From Nannocystis exedens (GTDB taxonomy: Bacteria > Myxococcota_A > Polyangia > Polyangiales > Polyangiaceae): a DNA stretch of 38,808 nt. A program made the translations under genes and the position numbers. Shown one piece after another: positions 1-10,864 of this stretch (position 1 is the first letter of the stretch; every line of letters begins with the position of its first letter). The stretch is taken from assembly GCA_945865595.1 (NCBI GenBank), contig CAMBEV010000004.1, positions 1 to 38,808 of the forward strand, in the 5' to 3' direction. The notes below the pieces were generated by a model. It searched no databases, was not told the origin of the DNA, and was given only the letters and a program-made list of their open reading frames with translations.

Positions 1-368
1 AGGGGCACCTTCCACAGTGCGTTGATGCTGAGCGCAATGACGCCAAGCGCTGAGAGGGCGAAGAGGGAACCACCAAACGCGCGAACAAGAAGGCCGCGCT
101 TGTCGGCGGGCGAAATTGCGCTCGGGCCGAGGAGCATGATGACAAAGAGGAAGAGAACGACGATTGCGCCCGCGTAGACAATCAGCTGAATGAACGCAAG
201 GAACTCAGCGTGCAGCGAAAGGAACATCACCGCGATGCTGAGGATGAGGACCAAGAGGCTCATCGCGCCGCGAATCGGGTTCTTCGAGAGGGTCGCACCA
301 AGGGCGCCGAACACCGCGAGCGCAGCCGCGATGTACATGAAGATCTGCGCGGGGATGTGGTTGTTCAT
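1..368 (-). CDS. nuoJ: NADH-quinone oxidoreductase subunit J (partial, 3' end outside window)
   Basis: Membrane subunit of respiratory complex I, part of the proton-pumping arm in the inner membrane. The reverse strand starts with ATG at 368 and stays open to the window edge, about 122 residues. Three hydrophobic segments are visible, and the most diagnostic one reads LIVYAGAIVVLFLFVIMLL, the conserved NuoJ helix with the YAGAI motif. The gene starts 14 nt downstream of the nuoF stop, so it belongs to the same operon. Its position directly after nuoF is unusual, because nuoG, nuoH and nuoI normally lie between them. The C-terminal part lies beyond base 1. The identification is firm from the motif; only the end is missing. 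Confidence 0.93.
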   Translation of the reverse strand, partial: MNNHIPAQIFMYIAAALAVFGALGATLSKNPIRGAMSLLVLILSIAVMFLSLHAEFLAFIQLIVYAGAIVVLFLFVIMLLGPSAISPADKRGLLVRAFGGSLFALSALGVIALSINALWKVP

Positions 369-382
369 GGTCGTCAATTGCC

Positions 383-1735
383 TCAGTCAACAGTCAGCCT
401 GGCCTGCGCTTTGGTGCGCGCGCCTGTCGCGTAGGCCTCGAACTCTTTGCGGTACTTCTTGAGGAAGGCCAGAGCAGGCATCGCGGTTCCTTCGCCAAAC
501 GCACAGAGGGTGTTGCCCATGATGTTGTTGGCGAGGTCGGCGAGGAGCGCGATGTCGTCTGTCGTGCCTTGGCCATCGTAAAGTTTCTGGACCGTGCGAT
601 CGAGCCAGGCAGACCCTTCGCGGCAGGGGGTGCACTGCCCGCACGATTCGTGGTGGTAGAACTGCATCAAGTTGAGCATGGCGAGCACGGGATCGGTGCC
701 TTCGGCCATCACGGTTATGCAGCAAGTGCCGAGCATCGTGCCCACGCCGCGCATGGTGTCGACGCCAAGCGGAACGTCCATCACGCTCTTGCCGTGCCAC
801 GCGTGCAACGGTGACTTTTCGTCAGGTGCGTTGACGACTTCATCGGCGCGAAGAAGCGGCGTCGATGAGCCGCCAGGAATCACGCACATCAGAGGCTTGT
901 CGCCGAGGATGCCGCCACCGATGTCGTAGATGAGCTCGTTGATGGTGGGCCCCACCGCGAGTTCGACGACGCACGGTTTCTTAACGTGGCCATTGATGCC
1001 GTAGAGGCGAACGCCGCCGTCGCCGATGTGATGAAGTGCGGAGAGCTTGGAGTAGTTCTCGCAGCCGAGCATGAACGCTGCGGGCACGGTGGCGATCGTT
1101 TCGAGGTTGTTGACGGTCGTTGGGCAACCGAATGCGCCGGCTTGAGCGGGGAACGGGGGCTTCAAGCGAGGCTCGCCTCGGCGACCTTCGAGCGAGTTGA
1201 GCAGCGAGGTTTCTTCGCCGCAAATGTAGGCGCCTGCGCCGGTGTGAACGTGGACCTCGATCGGGTAGTTTTTTCCGAAGGGGGTCTTGCCGAGGTAGCC
1301 CTTCGCGCGTGCTTCTTTGATGGCGCCCCAGAGACGTTCTTTCGAAAGGTGCAGCTCGTCGCGAACGTAAATGTAAGCGACGTTGGCACCAATTGCGTAG
1401 CAGCCGATGATGCAGCCCTCGATGATCGAGTGAGGGTTCAGCTCCATGAGCGTGCGGTCTTTGTGGGTGCCGGGCTCGCCTTCGTCGGCGTTGATCACCA
1501 AGTAAGCGGGCTTGGTGGGGTGGGGGCGCATGAAGCTCCACTTGATGCCCATCGGAAAGCCAGCGCCGCCGCGACCGCGGATGTTTGCTTTTTTCGCCTC
1601 GTCGACGACATGCTCGCGCGTCATCGTCAAGAGGACTTTGCGCGCGGCTTGGTAGCCCTGCACTTGGCGTTCGTAGACTTCGAGCGAGTGGCCGAGGGCG
1701 TAAACTTTGGTGAGGTAGTCGGTGCGGCGGAGCAT
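383..1735 (-). CDS. nuoF: NADH-quinone oxidoreductase subunit F (NADH/FMN-binding flavoprotein)
   Basis: Soluble subunit of the NADH dehydrogenase module of complex I; it oxidises NADH, carries FMN and passes electrons to the N3 [4Fe-4S] cluster. The 450-residue protein has the normal family length. Residues about 52-66 carry the glycine-rich NADH-binding motif (IRGRGGAGFPMGIKW) and about 82-90 the FMN-site motif NADEGEPGT. The cluster ligands are the CGQCTPC cysteines 365, 368 and 371, and Cys411 in NTLCAFGEG. The ATG at 1735 lies 6 nt after the nuoE stop, as expected for a coupled nuoEF pair. No damage is seen. Confidence 0.97.
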   Translation of the reverse strand: MLRRTDYLTKVYALGHSLEVYERQVQGYQAARKVLLTMTREHVVDEAKKANIRGRGGAGFPMGIKWSFMRPHPTKPAYLVINADEGEPGTHKDRTLMELNPHSIIEGCIIGCYAIGANVAYIYVRDELHLSKERLWGAIKEARAKGYLGKTPFGKNYPIEVHVHTGAGAYICGEETSLLNSLEGRRGEPRLKPPFPAQAGAFGCPTTVNNLETIATVPAAFMLGCENYSKLSALHHIGDGGVRLYGINGHVKKPCVVELAVGPTINELIYDIGGGILGDKPLMCVIPGGSSTPLLRADEVVNAPDEKSPLHAWHGKSVMDVPLGVDTMRGVGTMLGTCCITVMAEGTDPVLAMLNLMQFYHHESCGQCTPCREGSAWLDRTVQKLYDGQGTTDDIALLADLANNIMGNTLCAFGEGTAMPALAFLKKYRKEFEAYATGARTKAQARLTVD

Positions 1736-1741
1736 GCGATT

Positions 1742-2221
1742 TTACGACTCCTGCAGTCTGGTGAGGATCGCGTCGATGCGCTCCGGCGTGAGATTCTCGT
1801 GGTAGTCTTTGTCGACCTGCATCATCGGTGCGGTGCCGCAGCTGGCGAGGCACTCGGCTGTACGTAGGGTGACCTTGCCGTCTTTGGTGGTCTCGCCGAC
1901 ATGGATGCCGAGCTTCTTTTCGCACTGGGCGATGACGTCGCCTGCACCACGAAGTGCACAGGGCAGCGTGCGGCACACCCACACTTGGTGCTTGCCCACC
2001 GGCTTCTGGTTGAACAGCGTGTAAAATGTAACCACACCTTGCACGTGAGCGGGCGGCACATCGAGCTTCTGTGAGACGAACTGGATCACCTCTTCACTTA
2101 CCCAGCCATTCTGGTCTTGGCAGAGGTGCAGCAGCGGAATCGTGGCCGCCATGCGCGTTGGATAGCGCGTGAGGATGTCTTGAAGTTCGTTTTCTCGTTC
2201 GGGGGTGAGGGCAAATGCCAT
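1742..2221 (-). CDS. nuoE: NADH-quinone oxidoreductase subunit E ([2Fe-2S] subunit)
   Basis: The 24-kDa-type subunit of complex I, which holds the off-pathway N1a [2Fe-2S] cluster beside NuoF. From the chosen start the protein is 159 residues, the normal length. The four cluster ligands are in the family pattern C-x4-C ... C-x3-C: Cys83 and Cys88 (CRTLPC), Cys124 and Cys128 (CLASC). The reading frame is open 35 codons further upstream, but that extension is Arg-rich and unlike the family. The ATG at 2221 is preceded by AAGGA at a sensible distance and gives the usual N-terminus (TPERENELQDIL). It is the first gene of the nuo operon visible here, so its promoter should lie in 2222-2547. Confidence 0.95.
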   Translation of the reverse strand: MAFALTPERENELQDILTRYPTRMAATIPLLHLCQDQNGWVSEEVIQFVSQKLDVPPAHVQGVVTFYTLFNQKPVGKHQVWVCRTLPCALRGAGDVIAQCEKKLGIHVGETTKDGKVTLRTAECLASCGTAPMMQVDKDYHENLTPERIDAILTRLQES

Positions 2222-2547
2222 CTTGCGGGCTGTCCTTCGGCTGGTCCGCGCCGTGGCCAATCGCAATCGAACCGGCGCTGCGCTGGGCTGGGCGGTGCGG
2301 TGCGTCAACTGCACGCGAACCGCCAAAAACTTGCGCGGAAACTACTTGCGATGTCCGCGCTAAGTCAAGCGAACACGTCCGCCGCCCTTGAGTACCCGTT
2401 CAGGTGTCGCGCGAGTTGCGCGGTCCGAGGCGATTTTCCCAAAGTTGTTGAGGTTGTGGATCGGACACGGGTATCCTCGGCACGCGCGCGTCGCTTTTGT
2501 CGGCGTTCGCCCGAATGCATCTTTGCTTCGCGAGGGAGGTTCAGCGC
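2222..2547. other. Divergent intergenic region between nuoE and the zinc-ribbon gene
   Basis: This 326-base stretch separates two divergently transcribed genes and must hold the promoters of both. It contains the Shine-Dalgarno sequence of the plus-strand gene near its right end. I see no convincing -35/-10 pair, strong inverted repeat or small gene. ORFs that cross it are low-complexity Arg-rich shadows. Confidence 0.5.
2535..2540 (+). promoter_or_regulatory. Ribosome binding site fixing a GTG start
   Basis: A perfect GGAGGT lies 7 nt before the GTG at 2548. This decides the start of the zinc-ribbon gene, whose frame is open to an ATG at 2497 that has no such site and would put an unrelated 17-residue extension before the zinc ribbon. 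Confidence 0.8.
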
Positions 2548-3609
2548 GTGTTTTGTCCGAACTGCGGTGCACAAAATTCAGAGTCCGCGACGACTTGTCA
2601 GAAGTGCAACTTCAACTTGAAAGGTGCTTCGGCGCCAAAGTTCAAGGGAACGATGCTGATGATGAATCTGCCTCCGCTGCCAGACATGCCCGGTGCGCCG
2701 CCGGGTACGCCTGCGGGTACGCCTGCGGGTACGCCGCCAGGTACAAAGGCCCCGACGGACCCTCCTGCGCCGGTTGCTGCTGCGGCGCCGCGTGTCTCGG
2801 CTCCTATGCCACCGCGAATCAAGGGGACGATGGTCGGCATGGCCCCGCCTCCTGAAGCGTTTGGCGCGCCGCCCTCACCGAGCACGTCGCAGCCCGTCGC
2901 AAACGCTGCCACGCAGGCGTTCTCTATGGACGCCGCACCTCCCGGAGCCGCGCCCCCAGCCGCGCCCCCAGCCGCGTCTCCCCTTCAAAGCGGGGTGAAT
3001 CCGCTCGGCGGAACGCTCGCCGTCGATCAGTTGAACTTCGGTGCGTTTCCCCCTGAGGCACCGGTGGCGGCGCCTGCCGCTTCAAGCTTGGGCGCCGCAC
3101 CCGCGGTCGTGGGCGATCCCTTCGGGGGAAGCCAAGCGGGCCAAGGCGGCTACGGTGGGTTCGCGCCGCCAGGTCACGCCGCTGCCCAACATGGCTACGG
3201 CCAGTTGGCTCCCTCACAGCAGGCAGGGGGCTACGGCGAGCAGCAGCCGCCGTACGCGCAGAGCGGCGGATACGGACCTCCTCCGGGCGGATTTGGTGGA
3301 GCGCCTGGTGGTTACGGGGGGCCTCCTGGCTACGGTGGTGGCGAGCCTGTCAACACACAGACGGCGCTCATCCTTGCGTTCGCGTCGATTCTCTGTGGGT
3401 GTGGCATTCCCATGGCGGCTCTTCCGATCTTCTTCGCGTTCCAAGCGAAGACCGCCGCTGAGCAAGGCAACCATGACGAGGCGCGTTCGAAGGTCAAGCT
3501 CGTCAAGATACTTGTCTTTACGGGGATGGGGCTTCAGCTCGTCGGCGTCATTGCTTGGTTCCTGATGGTTGGGCTCGCGATGATGACCCATGGCGTCACC
3601 GCCCCGTGA
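2548..3609 (+). CDS. Zinc-ribbon, Pro/Gly-rich membrane protein with CD225/dispanin-like C-terminus
   Basis: The 353-residue protein has three parts. Residues 1-25 are a zinc ribbon with ligands Cys3, Cys6, Cys17 and Cys20 (C-x2-C-x10-C-x2-C). Residues about 30-265 are a disordered Pro/Ala/Gly-rich linker with two similar short motifs, FKGTMLMM and IKGTMVGM, and a Gly/Tyr/Gln-rich stretch. Residues about 270-350 hold two membrane helices joined by a polar loop, FFAFQAKTAAEQGNHDEA, which matches the loop of CD225/dispanin proteins (A-x2-A-x2-G-x3-A-x2-S-x2-K). Two cysteines (about 283 and 285) sit in the first helix. GTG start chosen from the ribosome site at 2535-2540. Its 3' end overlaps the convergent glycosyltransferase gene by 14 nt. 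The function is unknown; a membrane-anchored adaptor is an inference. Confidence 0.8.
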   Translation: MFCPNCGAQNSESATTCQKCNFNLKGASAPKFKGTMLMMNLPPLPDMPGAPPGTPAGTPAGTPPGTKAPTDPPAPVAAAAPRVSAPMPPRIKGTMVGMAPPPEAFGAPPSPSTSQPVANAATQAFSMDAAPPGAAPPAAPPAASPLQSGVNPLGGTLAVDQLNFGAFPPEAPVAAPAASSLGAAPAVVGDPFGGSQAGQGGYGGFAPPGHAAAQHGYGQLAPSQQAGGYGEQQPPYAQSGGYGPPPGGFGGAPGGYGGPPGYGGGEPVNTQTALILAFASILCGCGIPMAALPIFFAFQAKTAAEQGNHDEARSKVKLVKILVFTGMGLQLVGVIAWFLMVGLAMMTHGVTAP

Positions 3610-4669
3610 TGCGAGCGGCGGCAGCGGGCGTGAGCGTGCGAGCCGCAATGGCCTCGTGGTAATCGGCCTCGGCACGGTCGGCTGCTGCTTCCTGGCCGAG
3701 CGACCGCAGGGCGAAACGCAAGATGTCAAATGGGCCTTCGTAAAGCGCATTGACGTTCTTAAATCCGATGCGGTGGACGCCCCTTCCATCGCCGCGAAAG
3801 TGGCCCATAGGGATCGCCATCTTTGCCCAGAACGCGGCTTGTTCGTGGTGGCCAGACCTCCACGACGCGAAGCCCGCAAGCCAAGCGAGCTCTGCAATGC
3901 CGGCGTGAAGCGCAAGCCCGCGGGCGCATGCATCGATGGCCTCGTTGTGCAATCCGCGCGCAAGCCAGCATTCGGCTTCGTGGTAACAGGCCCATGCCGA
4001 TTCTTCGTTCCATCCGCGAAGCTTCGAGCAAGCGCGATACGCGGCGATGGCTTCTTCGTAGCGGCCAAGGTTACGAAAGGAGTCGCCGAGGTAGTAGTGC
4101 CAGCGCGGGTCTTTCGGATGCTTTTTGGTGTGCGCGCGCAGAATGTCGACGTCGCGTTTGAACTTGGCAGCGCTCTGGTCTTTCGTCTTCGGTAGCTCCG
4201 AAAAGTAACCGTCATCGAACACTTTTGAGCCGACTTTGTACGCCGCGTAGGCCTCGTGCGTGGGGCCTGTGAATCGTTCGGTCACTGGCAGCTTGAAGAA
4301 CCGCTCTTTTACATACGTGCGGTCTTCGTAGGGCAGCATCACGACGCCTTCGGTGGTCGCTGCGAGACGTGCGCGCACGTCGGTCTGGCCGACGAAGACG
4401 CGTTCGTCGGTATCGAGCGTGACAGCCCACGTGCCGCCGATCTCGTGTGCCGCGTCGAGCGCGAAGTTGCGGGCGGCTGCGAAGTCGCGGCTCCACGCGA
4501 ACTTGCGTGCGACGAACTTGTCTTTCGCGATGGCACGCGCGATGGCGAGGCTGTCGTCGGTTACGCCCGTGTCGATGACGAGACACCGGTCAACCCAGTT
4601 GACGACGCTCGCGAGCGCTTCGCCGATGATGGCGGCGTTGTTGCCGGTGAGCGTGGTGGAGACGAGCAT
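3596..4669 (-). CDS. Family 2 glycosyltransferase with C-terminal TPR repeats
   Basis: A 357-residue cytoplasmic protein. Residues 1 to about 110 are a GT-A fold of the GT2 type: the N-terminal strand MLVSTTLTGN, an ID-T-GVTDDS segment at the nucleotide site, the SRDFAAARNFAL segment, and the metal-binding DxD at Asp86-Thr-Asp88. From about residue 185 there are tetratricopeptide-like helix pairs (WHYYLGDSFRNLGRYEEAI and following), as in SunS-like and TPR-fused transferases. It would transfer a sugar to a protein or glycan acceptor; the acceptor is not shown. The ATG at 4669 lies 19 nt after the stop of the collagen-like lipoprotein gene, so the two are probably co-transcribed. The last residues, [10 protein letters not shown] plus two, are the same as the tail of the nucleotidase encoded at 6439-8421. 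Confidence 0.85.
   Translation of the reverse strand: MLVSTTLTGNNAAIIGEALASVVNWVDRCLVIDTGVTDDSLAIARAIAKDKFVARKFAWSRDFAAARNFALDAAHEIGGTWAVTLDTDERVFVGQTDVRARLAATTEGVVMLPYEDRTYVKERFFKLPVTERFTGPTHEAYAAYKVGSKVFDDGYFSELPKTKDQSAAKFKRDVDILRAHTKKHPKDPRWHYYLGDSFRNLGRYEEAIAAYRACSKLRGWNEESAWACYHEAECWLARGLHNEAIDACARGLALHAGIAELAWLAGFASWRSGHHEQAAFWAKMAIPMGHFRGDGRGVHRIGFKNVNALYEGPFDILRFALRSLGQEAAADRAEADYHEAIAARTLTPAAAARITGR
3605..3636 (-). repeat. Shared 3' tail repeat, copy 1
   Basis: A 32-bp sequence at the 3' end of the glycosyltransferase gene that recurs with one mismatch at 6448-6479, in the same orientation and reading frame, at the 3' end of the unrelated nucleotidase gene. Both copies encode [10 protein letters not shown] just before the stop. 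Confidence 0.85.
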
Positions 4670-4688
4670 TCGGGTTTGCCAGCACGCG

Positions 4689-8421
<3,733 letters not shown>

Positions 8422-8542
8422 TGAAGCGCTCCTCTGGCAAAGCCCAAGGGGCTCGCCATGCAGGCGGGCTCTGTACCCCCAAAGTGGCCATTGTCAAAGC
8501 GGGCTGGTGGGCGAGTCTGGCCTCCGTCGTATTCTCCAAGGG

Positions 8543-9223
8543 ATGAAGCCGACGATCATGGGCGCTCGCCGCGTCATCCATGCCGAGGCACTCGCTTGGA
8601 TGGCCGCGAACCCTGCGGATAGTGGCACGAGCGTCGTCACCTCGTTGCCGGACGTATCAGAGCTGCAGGACCTTTCACTCGATGCGTGGCGCACGTGGTT
8701 CATTGATGCTGCGCGGCGGGTGATTCAGTGGGTGCCTGAGCGTGGCCTTGCGATCTTCTATCAGAGCGACGTGCGCATCGGCGGCAAATGGATCGATAAG
8801 AGTTACCTTATCAACCGCGCCATCGAAGATGCGGGCGCCTCGCTCGTGTGGCACAAACTTGTGTGCCGCAAGCCGCCGGGCAGCGTTGCCCTTGGGCGTC
8901 CGAGCTATTCGCACATGCTCTGCGCGACGATGACGGATCGCGCAGTGCCAAGGCATCCTGGCCCGGACGTGCTTGCCGACGCGGGGCACATGCCGTGGAG
9001 CAAAGCGATGGGCGTGGCGGCATGCACGGTTGCGTGTCGTTTTCTGCGTGAGGAAACGGCGACCCGCGTGGTGGTCGATCCGTTCTGCGGTCGCGGGACA
9101 GTGCTTGCGGTTGCAAACGCGATGGGGTTCGACGCGCTTGGCGTCGACGTGGGTGCGAAGCGTTGCCGGGCTGCGCGGGCGATGGTGATTGGTGTGGAGC
9201 TGAGCGAGCGCGAAGTACTGTAG
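8543..9223 (+). CDS. SAM-dependent methyltransferase-like protein (N6/N4 DNA methylase fold)
   Basis: 226 residues from the ATG at 8543, which follows an AAGGG; the frame is open much further upstream (to 8072), but that part lies antisense to the nucleotidase gene and its signal peptide. The C-terminal part shows the SAM-binding motif I typical of amino-methyltransferases, VVVDPFCGRGTVLAVANAMG, followed by LGVDVGAKRCRAAR, where the acidic residue after the second strand would bind the SAM ribose. The middle part contains SYSHMLC and a conserved-looking LVWHKLVCRKPPG, but I do not see a clear DPPY/NPPY catalytic motif. The substrate (DNA or tRNA base) is therefore open. It stands alone with no restriction endonuclease beside it. 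Confidence 0.7.
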   Translation: MKPTIMGARRVIHAEALAWMAANPADSGTSVVTSLPDVSELQDLSLDAWRTWFIDAARRVIQWVPERGLAIFYQSDVRIGGKWIDKSYLINRAIEDAGASLVWHKLVCRKPPGSVALGRPSYSHMLCATMTDRAVPRHPGPDVLADAGHMPWSKAMGVAACTVACRFLREETATRVVVDPFCGRGTVLAVANAMGFDALGVDVGAKRCRAARAMVIGVELSEREVL

Positions 9224-9252
9224 CAATGGAATTGCGCTAGACTAGCTCTGCC

Positions 9253-9486
9253 ATGTCTACCGCTCTCCGCGCCCGGGTGCACAACGGAAGAATCCTCGTT
9301 GACGAACCCACCGATCTGCCCGAGGGGACCGAACTCGACTTGATCGCAGCGGAAGAAGATTCGCTCGATGCGGAGGACCAAGCTCGTTTGCACGCCGCGC
9401 TCGAGGCTGCGTACGAAGAATTACGGGAGGGGAAAGGGATCCCCGGCGACAAAGTGATCACCGCGTTGCGTCGTGGTCAGCTGTGA
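9253..9486 (+). CDS. Antitoxin of a type II toxin-antitoxin module
   Basis: A 77-residue acidic protein. The first 30 residues (ARVHNGRILVDEPTDLPEGTELDLI) resemble the small beta-barrel antitoxins of the AF2212/DUF104 type, while the rest is a charged helical tail (QARLHAALEAAYEELREG) of the kind that wraps the toxin. The stop codon overlaps the GTG start of the next gene by GTGA, the usual coupling in toxin-antitoxin operons. The partner is a ParE-like toxin broken by a frameshift, so this antitoxin is probably orphaned. The family call comes from pattern and context; no search was possible. Confidence 0.72.
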   Translation: MSTALRARVHNGRILVDEPTDLPEGTELDLIAAEEDSLDAEDQARLHAALEAAYEELREGKGIPGDKVITALRRGQL

Positions 9487-9789
9487 ACGTTCTGGTCGTT
9501 GCGCCTCGGGCTGAGGCGCAGATTCGGGCTATCGGCGATATGGTGGCGCGCAAACCGTCCAGCGGCTCAAGAACTTTTTGCGCACGAACTCGCGGCGGCG
9601 TTGGACGGAATCGCAGAAGCGCCGGGCATTGGAGCACGTCACCGTATCGTGTGTGGTGTTCTGGTGCGGCGCCTGCTGCTTCCACGCTCTCGTTACCATG
9701 TCTACTTTTGGCATGATCGGTCTTGTGACCTCGTCGAGGTACTCGCGGTGTGGCACGGATCACGCGGCCGCGGGCCGTTGCTTCAGTAG
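9483..9789 (+). pseudogene. ParE/RelE-family toxin, frameshifted
   Basis: From the GTG at 9483 the frame reads 19 residues (MNVLVVAPRAEAQIRAIGD) and then goes out of frame. One extra base near 9540 separates this from the next frame, which continues WWRANRPAAQELFAHELAAA at 9541 and ends ...YHVYFWHDRSCDLVEVLAVWHG before the stop at 9789. Removing that base restores a 101-residue protein with every element of the ParE fold: the WW-R-NRPAA helix, the VRRLLLP strand, RYHVYF and VLAVWHG. As written, the gene gives only a short hybrid peptide. It is coupled to the intact antitoxin at 9253-9486. An assembly error is the alternative explanation. Confidence 0.8.
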
Positions 9790-9960
9790 CGTCGCCACGC
9801 TTGTCCCTATGCCGCGCGCAAGCCGCCACGCAGCCATCCGCGTCCCGTTCTTGAAGTCGACAAGGGACTTGATGGGTTCACCCAGTGCCCGGCGAGCCAA
9901 GCGCGCTTGCCACCGTCGTCACCGCCCGATAAACGCCCATCGAAAACTTGATTGTTTTAC

Positions 9961-10401
9961 TTAATCGCGCCCTGCGTCCGAGGCCGACCCAGTGCCGGCG
10001 TCGCTTGCGTCGGGTGCGCGTGCGTCCGTTGGGTACCAAGTGCCTGCGTCGCCCGCATCGGGGCGACCGGCGTCAGGTGTGGATGACGGAGGGTCAACGC
10101 ACGCCACGCCCGATCCGTCGACGGCGCAGGCGAGTCCGAGCAATCCACAATCGACCTTGGTGATCGCGCGCGACCCCTCGCTCGCACTGGGACAGCGCAA
10201 GGCCACGTTGCCTTCGCAGTGGGGTACCACGCCGCCGCATGCCGCTTCCTCGGCCAACGCATCGTCAAGAAACTTGCGCGTTTGCGGGCCGAAGGTTGCG
10301 TAGACTACACCTACGGAACAGAGGCCCTGGTCGTCGTGCGCGGACGGCTTCGTTCCGCTAATTGGGCGTGATGGTTGGTGCGCATCGGCTCGCGGAGGCA
10401 C
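9961..10401 (-). pseudogene. C-terminal fragment of a Cys-rich secreted protein
   Basis: The reverse frame contains a cysteine-patterned segment (AACGGVVPHCEGNVALRCP, then DCGLLGLACAVDGSGVACVD) followed by an Asp/Ala/Gly-rich tail. This resembles the end of exported proteins common in Myxococcota. There is no signal peptide. The only start available is a GTG at 10401, and it lies inside the opposing gene at 10371-10700; the first 29 codons from it look like a shadow of that gene. I take it as a remnant whose 5' part has been lost. The 580 bases between 9790 and 10370 hold nothing else I can recognise. A short intact gene cannot be excluded. Confidence 0.4.
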
Positions 10402-10700
10402 GTAGCTTGGCGTACCACGCCCTCGTGGCCAATCGTCTCAGGGCCGATCCATCGATCGCCGAGATGGCGCAACAGCGCGCGCGCGCGTGGATTGCTTGCG
10501 GTGAGCATGTTTATTACGCCGAGCTTTGGTTGCGCGTGCTTGCTCAGCCAGTCGAAGCGATCGAAGCGCGCCTTGTCGATACAAGTGAGGAAGCAATCGC
10601 GATGCGGCAATCAACACCTTTCGCGGGCGTGCTCACGCCGAAAGAACGGTGGGCCCTGTGGCGCTCCGTGAAGCTTCGTTTGATGGCTGCCGATCCCTGA
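10371..10700 (+). CDS. Small helical conserved protein, possibly antitoxin-like
   Basis: A 109-residue, all-helical, Arg/Ala-rich soluble protein. The pattern ARSLAYHALVANRLRADP ... RARAWIACG ... LRQSTPFAGVLTP-type end (here MRQSTPFAGVLTPKERWALW) is one I associate with short proteins found beside nucleotidyltransferase or toxin genes in many bacteria, but I cannot name the family. No toxin-like partner follows. The ATG at 10371 is preferred, since an in-frame stop lies 10 nt upstream. Just before the stop another frame opens (LPIPEEQQERIRQRILYDF, ending at 10753) that reads like a natural C-terminus, so this gene may itself carry a late frameshift. Confidence 0.5.
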   Translation: MVGAHRLAEARSLAYHALVANRLRADPSIAEMAQQRARAWIACGEHVYYAELWLRVLAQPVEAIEARLVDTSEEAIAMRQSTPFAGVLTPKERWALWRSVKLRLMAADP

Positions 10701-10788
10701 GGAGCAGCAAGAGCGCATTCGGCAGCGAATACTCTACGACTTCCGCGAATAGCGACGCGGCGGGGGCGGCGATTCCCGCAATAGAATG

Positions 10789-10811
10789 GCGGATTTTATG
10801 CCAAATTCCGC
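10789..10811. terminator. Weak hairpin between convergent genes
   Basis: GCGGA and TCCGC flank an AT-rich interior with three more pairs and a 5-nt loop, giving an imperfect hairpin between the convergent genes ending at 10700 and 10865. It could end transcription from either side, but there is no T tract. Confidence 0.25.
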
Positions 10812-10864
10812 AACAGGCATGCGGATTTCCTCGGTTCGTGCTGGGTGATGGGCCCACGCACGCT

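Noticed and set aside
981-1982. 333-codon Arg/His-rich minus-strand frame
   Set aside because: Alternative frame of nuoF and nuoE, whose cluster cysteines and flavin motifs fix the true frame.
8543-9223. Restriction-modification system
   Set aside because: Only the methyltransferase-like gene is present; no nuclease gene is adjacent and a DPPY-type motif is not visible.
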